A stretch of DNA of 64,000 nucleotides from contig OY986439.1 of the NCBI GenBank assembly GCA_963920525.1, forward strand, positions 37,241,819 to 37,305,818. The letters run 5' to 3'. This document shows positions 54,718 through 64,000 of the stretch, piece after piece. Origin of the DNA: Dichetophora obliterata (lineage: Eukaryota > Arthropoda > Insecta > Diptera > Sciomyzidae). Position numbers and translations under genes: made by a program. A model generated the notes under the pieces. It did not search any database. It was given only the letters and a program-made list of their open reading frames with translations, and was not told the origin of the DNA. The stretch's first letter is position 1; every line of letters begins with the position of its first letter.

Positions 54718-54973
54718 CAGTTGTCAATATGAAATATTTGACAAAAGCTGAATAGTGCTAGACACTAGGGAGTCCAATCCCGGAAGCTTTTCTCGATCCC
54801 GGGATTATCGGGATTGAAAATCTTAATCCCGGGATCCCGGGACTAGTTTGGGATTGCAAATTTTAAGAAGTAAATAATTCAAAACGTTTTTAATACATTT
54901 TTTTTTTGTTATTTATTACTTGAAACTAAAAAATGTAAATTAACTCATTTATAATGTAACAAAAACAAAACAC

Positions 54974-55408
54974 ATTAAGGGTATTCATAATTGCGTTATT
55001 TTCAGTGTAGTTTGAAAACCCCGTGGTATTGATAACACACTTACCGAACGGTTTTTTATATTTTATCGTTTTACAAGAAATCTCTAAAAACCAAGTGTGG
55101 TAATTTTAAATAGCCCAATAATATGTTTAACGAACGTGGTTTCCTAAGTTCCATAAACAACTGATCGGTTGCCAGTTATTTACTAATTGCAAAAATGGAA
55201 GAAGCTCAAAATGCAAGTTGAACTTTTTTATGCTATATATTAATAAAATGTATCAATTTGGATATTTAATTTATTTGAATAGTAACAAAAAGCTATAGTG
55301 GGAGGTTCCTAACCACAAATTCTATTTGAAAGGGTGCTATCATTCTGATTTTCAACTATGGCAAAAAAAACCATACTACTATATCACACAATTGTGAATA
55401 CCCTTATT
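54974..55408. mobile_element. 429 bp ATT-group element (54977-55405) nested in the hAT relic
   Basis: AAGGGTATTCATAATTG and CAATTGTGAATACCCTT are inverted ends flanked by ATT on both sides (54974-54976 and 55406-55408). The same insertion, truncated, is seen in the 23930-24383 copy. Confidence 0.88.
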
Positions 55409-56129
55409 GTTAATAAACACAAAAAACATAAATAAAATTAATGACTAGCACATTGCATTAATTTAAGCCTTTCAGTGGATTTGTCCAATATATTGGACAC
55501 GTCAGACAGTAGTTTTTAGGTATTTATTTTGCGAAGCTTTTTTTTTAAATCAAATTGTTTGGTTCTATGAAAAAAGATGAATCAACATGATAAAAATAAA
55601 TTCAGAAATATATTTGACATTTAAATCAGTTGGATTTTCGTTTTTGTAACGAAGAAAAGTAAAAAACTTTGTTTGGCCTATTTTACAAGAAAAAATCAAC
55701 CGGACGTGGTTAAAATTTATGTTTTTTCTTTTTATAGCTTTAATGATAAGAATATTAAGAGGGCTTATAAAACAAAGATCTAAAGGGTTGAGATCCTTTG
55801 AAAGATAAAAAAAAAAACTTTGTGCCGAACAGGATCAAAACAATTTTTTCTTTGTACAAGCTTGTATGTTAATCACCAGAGTTTTTTAAAAGGTATGTTT
55901 TTTTCATCTTTTAAGGGCCTAAGTGATAGGATTACTTAAAAAAAATTATTTTGTTCTTAGTTTAGCCTAGCCATTGAAAGGATTAAAGAACAAAAAATAT
56001 AAAAAAGAACAGTTTAAGGTATTACTATATAAATGTTACCCTTCTTTTTTGTACACCGTCTTCATGTTTTTTGAGTTTAAGGCAAATTAAGGTTGGAAAA
56101 GACTTTTCAAATAAAATTTTTTGTTTTAA

Positions 56130-56460
56130 TTACTTTTAAAGTAATACATTAAGCTGATCAATGCGTCTTATTTTTCATAAGAGAGTTTTGTTCGAAAATT
56201 ATTACAAATATAACCCGCTGATGAGAAGCACTATTCTGATGGTAGTTGGAGACATAGTTGTACAATAGTCGTAAGCAATTTGTAAGTTTCGATCGCGATT
56301 GCTTTCACCACAAAACAAAATAATTTCCTAAGTCAGAATATCTGACAATTTTGAAATACATAGCTGACTTCCCGATGTTGCAAATTCTTCTAAAACTATG
56401 TAAAGTCCTTGCTCCAGTGATTCACACTCATCGTCCTTAAAATCTTTTTCAGCCTCAATA
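56130..56460 (-). pseudogene. hAT transposase C-terminal relic
   Basis: The minus strand gives an acidic stretch IEAEKDFKDDECESLEQGLY, then, after stops and frameshifts, SSAGYICNNFRTKLSYEK, a stop, and DALI with KSN further on. SSAGY(I)C..FR..L is the conserved dimerisation region at the C-terminus of hAT transposases (usual form ERAFSSAG). At least three stops or shifts separate the pieces. It differs in sequence from the hAT relic at 37313-38270, so two hAT lineages are present. Confidence 0.72.
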
Positions 56461-57155
56461 AAATTTTTTTTCTAATTCTATATTGAGATCAACTTAAACT
56501 GAAATGTTTCCATTTAAATGAATATTTGTAATAAAAATTTTTTATTTAAATTTTTTTTTTTAAATCCCGGAATCCAGGAAAGACAATCCCGGGACTTAAA
56601 GTGGCTTACTAAGTGGGATGACTTCCCTACTAGATACTGATATTACTTTTCAGGGATACCGCATTGCATTTTATGAGATTTTTTATTAGATTTTGTTGAT
56701 ATCACAAGATTTTAAAATCTTAAACTTGTATAGAGAACTCTGTTGATTTCAATACGGATTTTACGAAATCTCACAAAATCTCAAGATTTCGAGCAGATGG
56801 AAACATAGTATTATTTGATTTTAATTCAAAGTTAAGATGTTAAATGAAAAGAATTGGAAATTTAAGGCAGTATTCTAGTGTAGAGGCCCGAATTTCGAGA
56901 CTCTTTTGACGGTCCATAAAAAAAGAACTAACTAATATTTTTACCATCCATTTTTTACCAAATGTTTATTAATATTTCAATAAAAAAAAATTAAAACAAA
57001 AAAATTCAAAATTGAAAAATTACAGACTGGTAGAGTGGAAGAGGTGGGGGGAGGGGGTGCTAAAAAAGTGTGTCTCCATCTTGACACTATTTAAACCCTA
57101 ATAGTTTTTTGAAATTTCTAATTTAAATTCCGCGGCTGGCAACACAACTCAAATA

Positions 57156-57730
57156 AAGGGTGATTCAATACGAGGTCCCTTTTTAAACTGCGTTGTTTTG
57201 ACAGCTGTTATGTGTCAAATGGCGTGTCCATATGAAGTTTGTGTTTGAAGTGTCAATACGACTCAATCATGAATAGACTTACTCCTGAACAACGTTTATT
57301 AATAGTGGAAACTTACTACCAAAATCAGTCATCAGTTAGAGATTGTTATAGAAATCTTCAACATCATTTTGGTCGTTATGAGCGTCCAAACCATCACCAA
57401 ATTTACAACCAATTTTACACTATTGCACATTCTTCATTCAACCAGAGTGCGTAGAGCCCGTATTTTTGGGAATATTGCTGCGGTAGTAGAGAGTGTTCGT
57501 GAAAACCGTGAACAATCGATTCGTCTCCGATCTTGAATTTTGTCGAAATTTTTAAATTGGACCCTCAGAATGGGCTATTTAAGTCGTGGGCAACATTTGA
57601 ACGAAATAGTTTTTAAACATTGAGTTGTAGGAACCGAGTTATCATTCCAATTAAAAATTTGCATCAATTCATTGACTTTTATGTATTTTATTTAGAAAAC
57701 AAAGTAGGAAGCTTTTATTGTATCACACTT
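57156..57730 (+). mobile_element. Internally deleted mariner-type element encoding only transposase termini
   Basis: The left end AAGGGTGATTCAATACG pairs imperfectly with TATTGTATCACACTT at the right, with TA at the left edge. From 57269 it encodes MNRLTPEQRLLIVETYYQNQ and later HHFGRYERPNHHQIYNQF, the N-terminal helix-turn-helix (DUF4817-like) of a group of insect mariner-like transposases. After a frameshift, IFGNIAAVVESVRENREQSI follows, then NWTLRMGYLSRGQHLNEIVF and a stop, which resembles the extreme C-terminus of the same proteins. The catalytic centre between them is missing, so this is a deletion derivative. Confidence 0.75.
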
Positions 57731-57777
57731 AGTTTTTATCCGATCGACTTTAAATTTTACATACTTATTTATAATTA

Positions 57778-58505
57778 CATATGGGCATTTCCACAGGAAA
57801 GTCTACCGAGACCAAAAAATTAAAACTCATTAAAAAATATTATTTTATGATATTATCAAAGAGAAAAATTTTAATTTTATTAATTTAAGCAATTTGTGCA
57901 TAAATTCATTAACCATGATGATCAAATCGTCTGCACTATTTCACAAATGTAGTTTTTCTTTTCCGTAAATGTTAAGTAAATGTTTCGTAAACATTTTTGT
58001 TTTAGTAAAAATGGAAGGCATTGGCTAAAGATAATAAAAAGTGGTTGATGCATGGAAAGGAAAATATATTAAATTTGTTTTTAATTACTTAATTACGTAA
58101 TTACTTAAATACCTAACAACTTAATTACTCAATTAAATTGCAATGGAACAATATGTCGCTTGCTAGATTATAGTAAAGCTTAAAAAAAAACAACGATGGT
58201 TACCATTTCAACATGACAGCTATAATTTGAAGGATACATAAATCCATTTAAGTTTTGATGAAATTTGATGTTTCGTTTCACAGATTTCTGCATTTTCCTG
58301 GATGCAGTTGAAAACGAGTTTCATTTTTTGTCGCGTGCTAGATCGCATGTTTATTGCTAAAATATTGAAAACATAAAATCTTTGGAACCTACATTTTGTA
58401 CTAAACATATTGCTACGAAATCTTTTTTGTTTCCTCATTTTCTTTATTTTTTTGCACCTCAAAGGCGCACGAATGTCGCGTGCTTGGCCGTGGAAATGCC
58501 CATAT
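57778..58505. mobile_element. Possible element with TGGGCATTTCCAC ends, TA flanks
   Basis: TGGGCATTTCCACAGG at about 57780 is inverted at CCGTGGAAATGCCCA ending at about 58503. TA lies on both sides. Inside, 'GTCGCGTGCTAGAT' and 'GTCGC(T/G)TGCT' recur three times. No protein was found. Confidence 0.6.
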
Positions 58506-58621
58506 ATTATCTAGAGCAGCGATGCCCAGCGCCTAACTCTTTCCACTCTTTTACAACAACTTCAATATTTTCATGATTGTTGTAATTCGCCGAATTCACT
58601 TTGCAATTTCAGCCTCGCTTC

Positions 58622-58878
58622 TTAGGGCCTATTTTTCAGTGCGAGCTTAAACTCTGGTGAAATTAAACTGAGGTTAATTCACCAAAATTGGACGGTTAAG
58701 CTCAGTTTAACTGGATATTTTAGCATTCTTAAAAAGTTAAATTCTTAAGTTAAATTGACTGAAATTATCATATAATGTGTTTTTTTTGCCTAAACCGAGT
58801 TTAAACGTCCAATTTAAGTGAGTTAACCTCAGTTTAATTTGACTAGAGTTTGAGCTTGCTCTGAAAAATTGGCCCTTA
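58622..58878. mobile_element. 251 bp PIF/Harbinger-type element (58625-58875), TTA duplication
   Basis: GGGCCTATTTTTCAGTGCGA with GCTTAAACTCT is inverted at the right end (CTGAAAAATTGGCCC). TTA flanks both sides (58622-58624 and 58876-58878). The arms extend through TTAAACTGAGGTTAA. Confidence 0.88.
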
Positions 58879-60095
58879 ATATTATTGTTTTTGTTCTTTC
58901 GAACCATCGATCGCTGCTCTGCGTTTGCATGTTGTTGTTTTTGATCTTTGGCACCATCAATCACCGCTGTTTTGCACTGTTTTTGGCATTCGCATTGTAG
59001 ACGTTACCAGCATGCGTCGTATTCTTTATATTTTTCGTTGTCAGAATACACATTGAGAAAAAGTTATTGAATACTTGCAGGTGGGTATTTTTTAAATTGC
59101 ATCAGAATAAGGTACATTTATAAGGGTTTATTATACCCTTGAAAAATGGCAAGAAAAGAATTTGCGGAAAACTGGGAGTTTTCCTATTTTTTCATAGATA
59201 ACAAAAGATTAAGAAGATTTTATTCCTAAGAATGTAACAGTTTAGTTAATTATAAAACAGTAATATAATAAAATATAAAAAAAATGAAGTTAAACGCAAA
59301 TAAAAACTATTATAAGATAAAAAAATGAAAAAAATGTATAATAAAAAACTCACAAAAATAAAATAAAAAAGAAAGTAAAAAATTAAAGACCAAAAAATTA
59401 AAAACTATAAAATAAAAAATAAAAAAAAGGATATCTGAAAACCACCACGCGGTTAAAGCTGGGTAAATCAGAATGCATTCTGACTAACACAAAACTGAAA
59501 CATTTGGAATTACTTGATTCATTATTTTTACACATACATAAATTTGCTGTTGCGGACTCTGCCAGCACTCGTGTTATTGGTAATTCGTCATTGCATTCAG
59601 ATTTTTAAATTTTTTGATATTGTAGCTTGTTGTTGTTCTTGTTCTTGCACTCTTCAGATAATTTTCGTGGGCATCGCTGATCTAGAGAAATACGTAGGAT
59701 TTTTTGATATCTGAATAATTGTCTGTATTATGATGCCATTTCGAGTGTTTTAAATAAAAAAACATTAACTTTGAATTAAAACGCTTCCTAAATCTTTTAA
59801 ATTTAATATTTCTTAACCCTAGAGAGGTAATCTACGTCGATTCGGTGTAGAAAATTGCGTGCATATATTTAATTTTCTCATTTCTGTATCTTCTTATTGC
59901 TTTCTCTTTTCACACAGTTTTAGTCGTTGATGTGCTCTTGCAATGTGTAAACGTTTTGCTTAGCTTCGCGCAGTTTTTGTTGTTTTTTTTTTACTTTTTA
60001 TGTTTTGGTGCTTATGGTGTTTTGCTATATTTTATTACTTTACATTGCGTTTAGAGCCTCGAAATGCCTCACAGAGAGAATTGTCGAATGCTTCA
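58879..60095. other. AT-rich stretch without a recognisable gene
   Basis: 59270-59440 is an A-rich run of AAAATAAAAAA-like words. A 66-codon open frame at 59514-59714 is not similar to anything I know. No element ends were found. Confidence 0.45.
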
Positions 60096-60157
60096 ATTAA
60101 AAACAGGGACCGAAAGTAGCAGTTATTTAAAAAATTTCTATTCAAAAAGTCATATGG

Positions 60158-60450
60158 TAAGTCCCAGCTTACACTTGTCAAGAATTGACAATCAAGTCTT
60201 GTGTTAGGTGGTGCGGGAATCGTAACAAAAGGGAAAGAAAAAAATTGACCGTAGCGTCATTTCTTGGGCAATTTGTTTTGTGTTTGTTTGTTGTCCCCTT
60301 TTTTTTCTATTGGTTTTGCGCATCAACGGCGTCGTTTCATAACAAGAATTGATTGTCAACACTTGATTTGTATATACGTGAACGTCAAGTTTAAAACGGA
60401 AATTCGGAAAGATTTACCGTCAATTCTTGAGAAGTGTAAACCAGGACTAA
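60158..60450. mobile_element. 287 bp PIF/Harbinger-type element (60161-60447), TAA duplication
   Basis: GTCCCAGCTTACACTT, then AAGAATTGACAATCAAG, is inverted at CAATTCTTGAGAAGTGTAAA, CCAGGAC. TAA flanks both sides. The 69-codon frame inside (60264-60473) runs past the element's end and is not a gene. Confidence 0.85.
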
Positions 60451-60950
60451 GAGTTAGTCTATTCGATATTTGAATATAGCAATGTGATGCTTGTTAGCTA
60501 AGGAATTGCTAACAAGCTAAGGAATAATAATCTTTAATGATTTAAATTTTTCTGATTTTTTTTATAAAAGTCAATACATAATCGTTATTTTTTACCAATT
60601 TAATTCGATCTAAAATGAGAGTTAAAATTTGACTTTTTTATCAAATATTAAAATTAAAATTTTCCTTTTTTTTGATCATATATAAATGTTAAAATTTTAC
60701 TTTTATTTTTTCGATCACAAATATAAGTTACAATATGTCTTTTTATTTTTTTATCAAAAATAAAAGTTAAATTTTGACCTTTATTTCTTTGATCAAATAT
60801 AAAAGTTAAATTTTGACTTTTATTTTTTCTATCAAAAATAACAGTTAAAATTTTACTTTTTCTTTTGATAGAAAAAATGCCTTTATTTGAATTCCTATAT
60901 TATCTGCTTGCAGTCGTTCCAGTCGTTTGCGAAATAAATTAAAACATAAA

Positions 60951-61367
60951 AGGGGTATTCACGGGTTGTTGCAAATTGCAAGAGTGTGAAAATGCAAGAT
61001 AATTTGAGCACTAACGCGTGAACATTAATATTGCAACTTAATTATGCAATAAAATTAAATGTCGAATGAACAGTAAATATATTGCCACCTTATTTCAAAA
61101 ACATAAAAAGTTATTAAAATCTACGTACAAACTAAACCTCTTTAAAGTTTTACCCAGGTGGCAGCTACTTTCGAAAACAACCAAAACATTAATCATCTGT
61201 TTAGCATCACTGCTTGTGAGTTCTCAAATTGGTTAGACCAGTGCGTAATTCAGGAAGAGTTGCAAAATTGCTTCGAATGTGTTTGTTGTTGGAATGATGC
61301 GAAAGTTCGCAATCATGCATTTTCGCATCGTCGCAACTGCGTTTCGCATAAACCCGTGAATACCCCT
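60951..61367. mobile_element. 417 bp AGGGGTATTCAC-group element
   Basis: AGGGGTATTCACGGGTTGTT and AAACCCGTGAATACCCCT are inverted ends. The flanks are AAA and AAT. Further pairing includes GCATTTTCGCA-type words at the right and GAAAATGCAAG at the left. Open frames over it on both strands are by-products. Confidence 0.8.
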
Positions 61368-61924
61368 AATGTGCAATGATAAACAACTAAGCGATGCAAT
61401 GATATGAAGATCGACAGCAATGTTTTCTTCTCTGTGCAAAAATGTTGCGAATATAGGTGTATAAGAATAAAAAATGTGCTCTATTAATTATTACGAAAAT
61501 GTAAACTATTACAATAGTATATAAAAAATAGATCTGTCAAATTTTTAATCCCTATGTTTGATCGGAAAAATAAAAGTTAAATTATAACTTTTACTTTTGT
61601 TAAAAAAATTAAAGTAAAATTTTAATTTTTATTTTTGATCGAAAAAATAAAAGTAAAATTTTAACTTTTATTTTTGATCAAAAAAATAAAAATCAAATTT
61701 TAAATTATATATTTGATCCAAAAAAATAAGTCATTTCTTAACTTTTATTTTTGTATAAAAAAATATAAGTTAAATTTGAACTTATATTTTCGATCTTTTC
61801 GAAACTAACTTTTTTGTGAAAGTGAAAGTTTAACTTTTATTTTTGATCGAAATGAAATCAGTCAAAAAATAACGATTATTTGTTGACTTTTTTAAAAAAT
61901 CATAACCGTTACAGTCCCTGATTA

Positions 61925-62043
61925 AATCAATTACGAAAATAATTGCTTACATCGCATTGATTGAAGGTTCGTTCACAATAAGTTGTAAATATTGTTAATT
62001 TTGTAAAGATTTATCACAAATACACCACATCGTGAATACCCCT
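61925..62043. mobile_element. Right-end fragment of the 2393-2734 element family
   Basis: CACCACATCGTGAATACCCCT ends at 62043 with ATT following. Upstream blocks (TTCACAATAAGTTGTAA, ATTTATCACAAAT) match the inverse of 2393-2490. No left end is present. Confidence 0.75.
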
Positions 62044-62269
62044 ATTGTATATTTTCATTTTTAATTTTTTTTTAATACAATCCTGTGTTTTTTATAGCAA
62101 ACCTATAGCAAATTTTGTAAGAAATATTTTTGTAGATTTTCGATTTAAGTAACTAGTAACGACTTATGTAACTAGTCGTAGAGTGTGAAAATGTTCCTTC
62201 TAAAGTTGGAAGCCGCTTTTTAACTTGTGTGTATATATTGGATGATTTAATTACAATTACTATTTTTCA

Positions 62270-62640
62270 GTTTCAACTAAAAATAGGATTGCGCAAAATT
62301 CCAAAACATTAAATTTTGCGATTAGGTGTGATATAGATACGTCAAATTTTTTCACGTCAAATTCAAGATACAGAAAGGTTTCGTGTCCCTTTTTTTTAAG
62401 CTCCTAGAACTTCGTTAGCAAGTGTATGTATTAAGTCGCTTATGTATTGGGCGTATCTCAAAATACGATTGTGTAAAATTCCATAATTTTAAATTTTCCA
62501 CTCAGCTGTTAAAACACGTGATCATGATGTTATGGATACGTCAAATTCTTTCACGTCAAATTCAAAGTTGAACAAAAGGCTTCGGTCCCTTTTTCTTAAT
62601 ATCCCAGAACTTTGTAAACAAGTTCATGTATTAAGTTACA
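62270..62640. repeat. Direct repeat, two ~180 bp copies
   Basis: The order 'AAATA.GATTG.G.AAAATTCCA', 'GATA.GTCAAATT.TTTCACG' with TCAAATTCAA, 'GGTTTCG.GTCCCTTTTT' and 'AGAACTT.GT.A.CAAGT..ATGTATTAAGT' occurs at 62285-62440 and again at 62460-62640. Non-coding. Confidence 0.7.
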
Positions 62641-64000
62641 TAAATGATTGTCAAATGGACTTAACTGTATTTTGAAAAAGAACTTAAGAACATGTTATGA
62701 TTTCACATGTTTTTCACTGGGATGGCACGAAAAAAAAGTACATCAACAACCTGCGTCACTATCAGGATTATGAACATTATGAAGTTGTCACAAACTGTTA
62801 AGTGGATGTTGTGTGAAATTAAGAATTAGCGAAATATAAAAATAGCATATTGAGTATCGAAAAGATATCAATTTTTTATGTAGAAATAAATATTATTTTT
62901 GTTTACGTCAGAAAAGGTAATGTTTTTAATTTTTTGCGGTTTGCGTGATAAAAGATTGTTTGTCAAAAATTGAGCAGCTGATAAAAAGCAAATATATTTG
63001 TTTTTTTTTTTTAATTTGCAATACAGGGTGACGGCTCTTAGTTCACTTATGTACCGAAACTTTTAATGATTTGGCAAACTTACAAACAAAGCTGCTACTA
63101 ACTTGCCAATAATAATATAATAAAAAAAATGTTTTGACCAGTATTTGGAATATTGGTAAAGTTGCTAAACGATATGTACTACATATAAGTTTTATAAGGC
63201 AGACTTTGTATTTTACTCAATAATATAGGTATGTATATTATAACCAAAAGACGTATTGTTCATAAAATCCTTAGCGATGTCCTTAAAACTAGAAATCTCA
63301 ATATTTTGACACTTTGTTTACGAATTTTTTACTTACAAGCACGATGTCAAAGAAAAAAAGAGCAAATATCAGCGTGAGCCGATTACTGATACTCTCTTAC
63401 TTACCTCTTGGGTTTCAACAAGACACAAAGGGGCGAGGGACACTCTATAAAACAACGATTTTCTCGAACATACAACAGTGCTGTCAAGTTGTTGTTGTTG
63501 TGATTATTGTTTCCCTATTGCTTGCTTGTACACGAGTTTCATGCTGTTAAGACTTTTATTGATTTTACCCTAAATGACAAACGTAGCGCTGGTAGAGCGT
63601 CGCATTCTGTTCGAGGGGCGCGGCGCGGGCACTGTTTCATGCCAGACAATGACATTTCACTGGTCTGACTTCAAAAAATTTTAGCTATTTCATAATCGCA
63701 AGAAATTTTTATGAATTCTCTAAGAACAACATTTATTTAATTATGTTATGAGCAGTTATGAAAAACTAAAAATCTTCATGATTATCGAAAAATAGTTAAA
63801 TAAGCATTAATTCTGCAGAAATTCTACAAATTCTACAAACATCACATAATATTTCGAATTTTTGACTGGTAGTTTGGTTGACTGTCTGTCTTTTTGTGTA
63901 ACTAATGACTGGATATTTATTACATATTCATATATATATTTTTAAATACTATATATATATATAAATAAATAAAATTTTATTAAACATTTAATGCTGAATG
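62641..64000. other. AT-rich stretch without a recognisable gene
   Basis: A GC-rich patch at 63584-63645 (GCGCTGGTAGAGCGTCGC, then GAGGGGCGCGGCGCGGGC) stands out. The stretch 63930-63972 is (TA)n/(AAAT)n simple sequence. A 78-codon frame at 63314-63550 has a hydrophobic tail but no known relative. Confidence 0.45.

Larger units (their letters stand above)
54758..56637. mobile_element. hAT transposon relic (54766-56629), 8 bp duplication
   Basis: TAGGGAGTCCAATCCCGG at the left and a right end read as TAGGGAAGTCATCCC are flanked by CTAGACAC and CTAGATAC (seven of eight). TAGGG fits the YARNG rule for hAT termini. The element encodes a decayed hAT transposase on the minus strand and carries a nested element at 54977-55405. 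The left 440 bp recur inverted at 23930-24383. Parts of the middle recur at 29430-29735 and 33370-33570. Confidence 0.85.
54229..56813. mobile_element. PIF/Harbinger-type element (54232-56810) swollen by nested elements, TTA duplication
   Basis: TACTATGTTTCCATCTGCTC with GAAATCTTG is inverted exactly at 56782-56810. TTA flanks both sides (54229-54231 and 56811-56813). Removing the nested elements 54527-54709 and 54766-56629 leaves about 530 bp, a usual size for such non-autonomous elements. Confidence 0.88.
60104..61920. mobile_element. Diverged CAGGGACC foldback (third relative) with nested elements
   Basis: CAGGGACCG at 60104 and CGTTACAGTCCCTG ending at 61920 match the ends of the 4.5 and 37.5 kb elements. 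The interior at 60560-60880 and 61560-61870 consists of inverted (A)AAAGTTAAAATTTTACTTTT-like blocks with GATC(G/A)AAAAAATA. The flanks ATTAAAAA and ATTAAATC agree at six of eight. Elements at 60161-60447 and 60951-61367 lie inside. Confidence 0.65.

Noticed and set aside
63584..63645. GC-rich patch with GGTAGAGCGTCGC resembling a tRNA A box
   Set aside because: The preceding bases do not form an acceptor stem, the D-arm spacing is wrong, and no B box follows at the right distance.

Overview
The window is about 70% A+T, and I found no intact host gene in it. The recognisable protein remains are transposable-element proteins of insect type: a CR1/Jockey-like LINE reverse transcriptase, a Mos1-like mariner transposase, and decayed Tc1, PIF/Harbinger and hAT transposases. 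Predicted introns of 54-58 bp and hundreds of small inverted-repeat elements also fit. I infer a fly genome (Diptera, probably Brachycera), in a gene-poor, repeat-rich region such as pericentromeric DNA or a transposon island. Species and chromosome location cannot be read from the sequence.

Layout. Positions 1-3845 hold the 3' part of a LINE split by a hAT/P-like element that itself carries a smaller element. From 4000 to 17800 there are foldback elements, diverged tandem repeats and inverted-repeat elements. From 19600 to 24400 lie a second LINE relic, an ~800 bp tandem duplication, and a PIF/Harbinger element with long inverted arms inserted into one duplicate. From 25200 to 35500 there are small inverted-repeat elements, a ~143 bp satellite and diverged repeats. 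From 36800 to 38330 there is a decayed hAT transposon with two later insertions. From 39100 to 48200 there are more small elements, a triplicated 353 bp unit, and a Tc1-like element (45013-47449) that received at least three later insertions. A possible THAP-domain first exon lies at 48657. A full-length mariner (51546-52829) keeps an open frame but has Asn at the second catalytic Asp. From 54232 to 56810 is a nest of a PIF-type element containing a hAT relic containing a smaller element. The rest is small elements and AT-rich sequence.

The elements do not work together as a pathway. They fall into groups defined by target-site duplication. About eleven have TTA/TAA duplications (PIF/Harbinger type), nine have 8 bp duplications (hAT/P type), and two or more have TA duplications (Tc1/mariner). 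A further group shares AGGGGTATTCAC-like ends and duplicates ATT/AAT. Two loci of that last group have an uninterrupted paralogous 'empty site' elsewhere in this window, which fixes the boundaries exactly.

All calls were made by eye. Element boundaries supported by duplications are firm to about one base. Family names below superfamily level, and ages, are inference.
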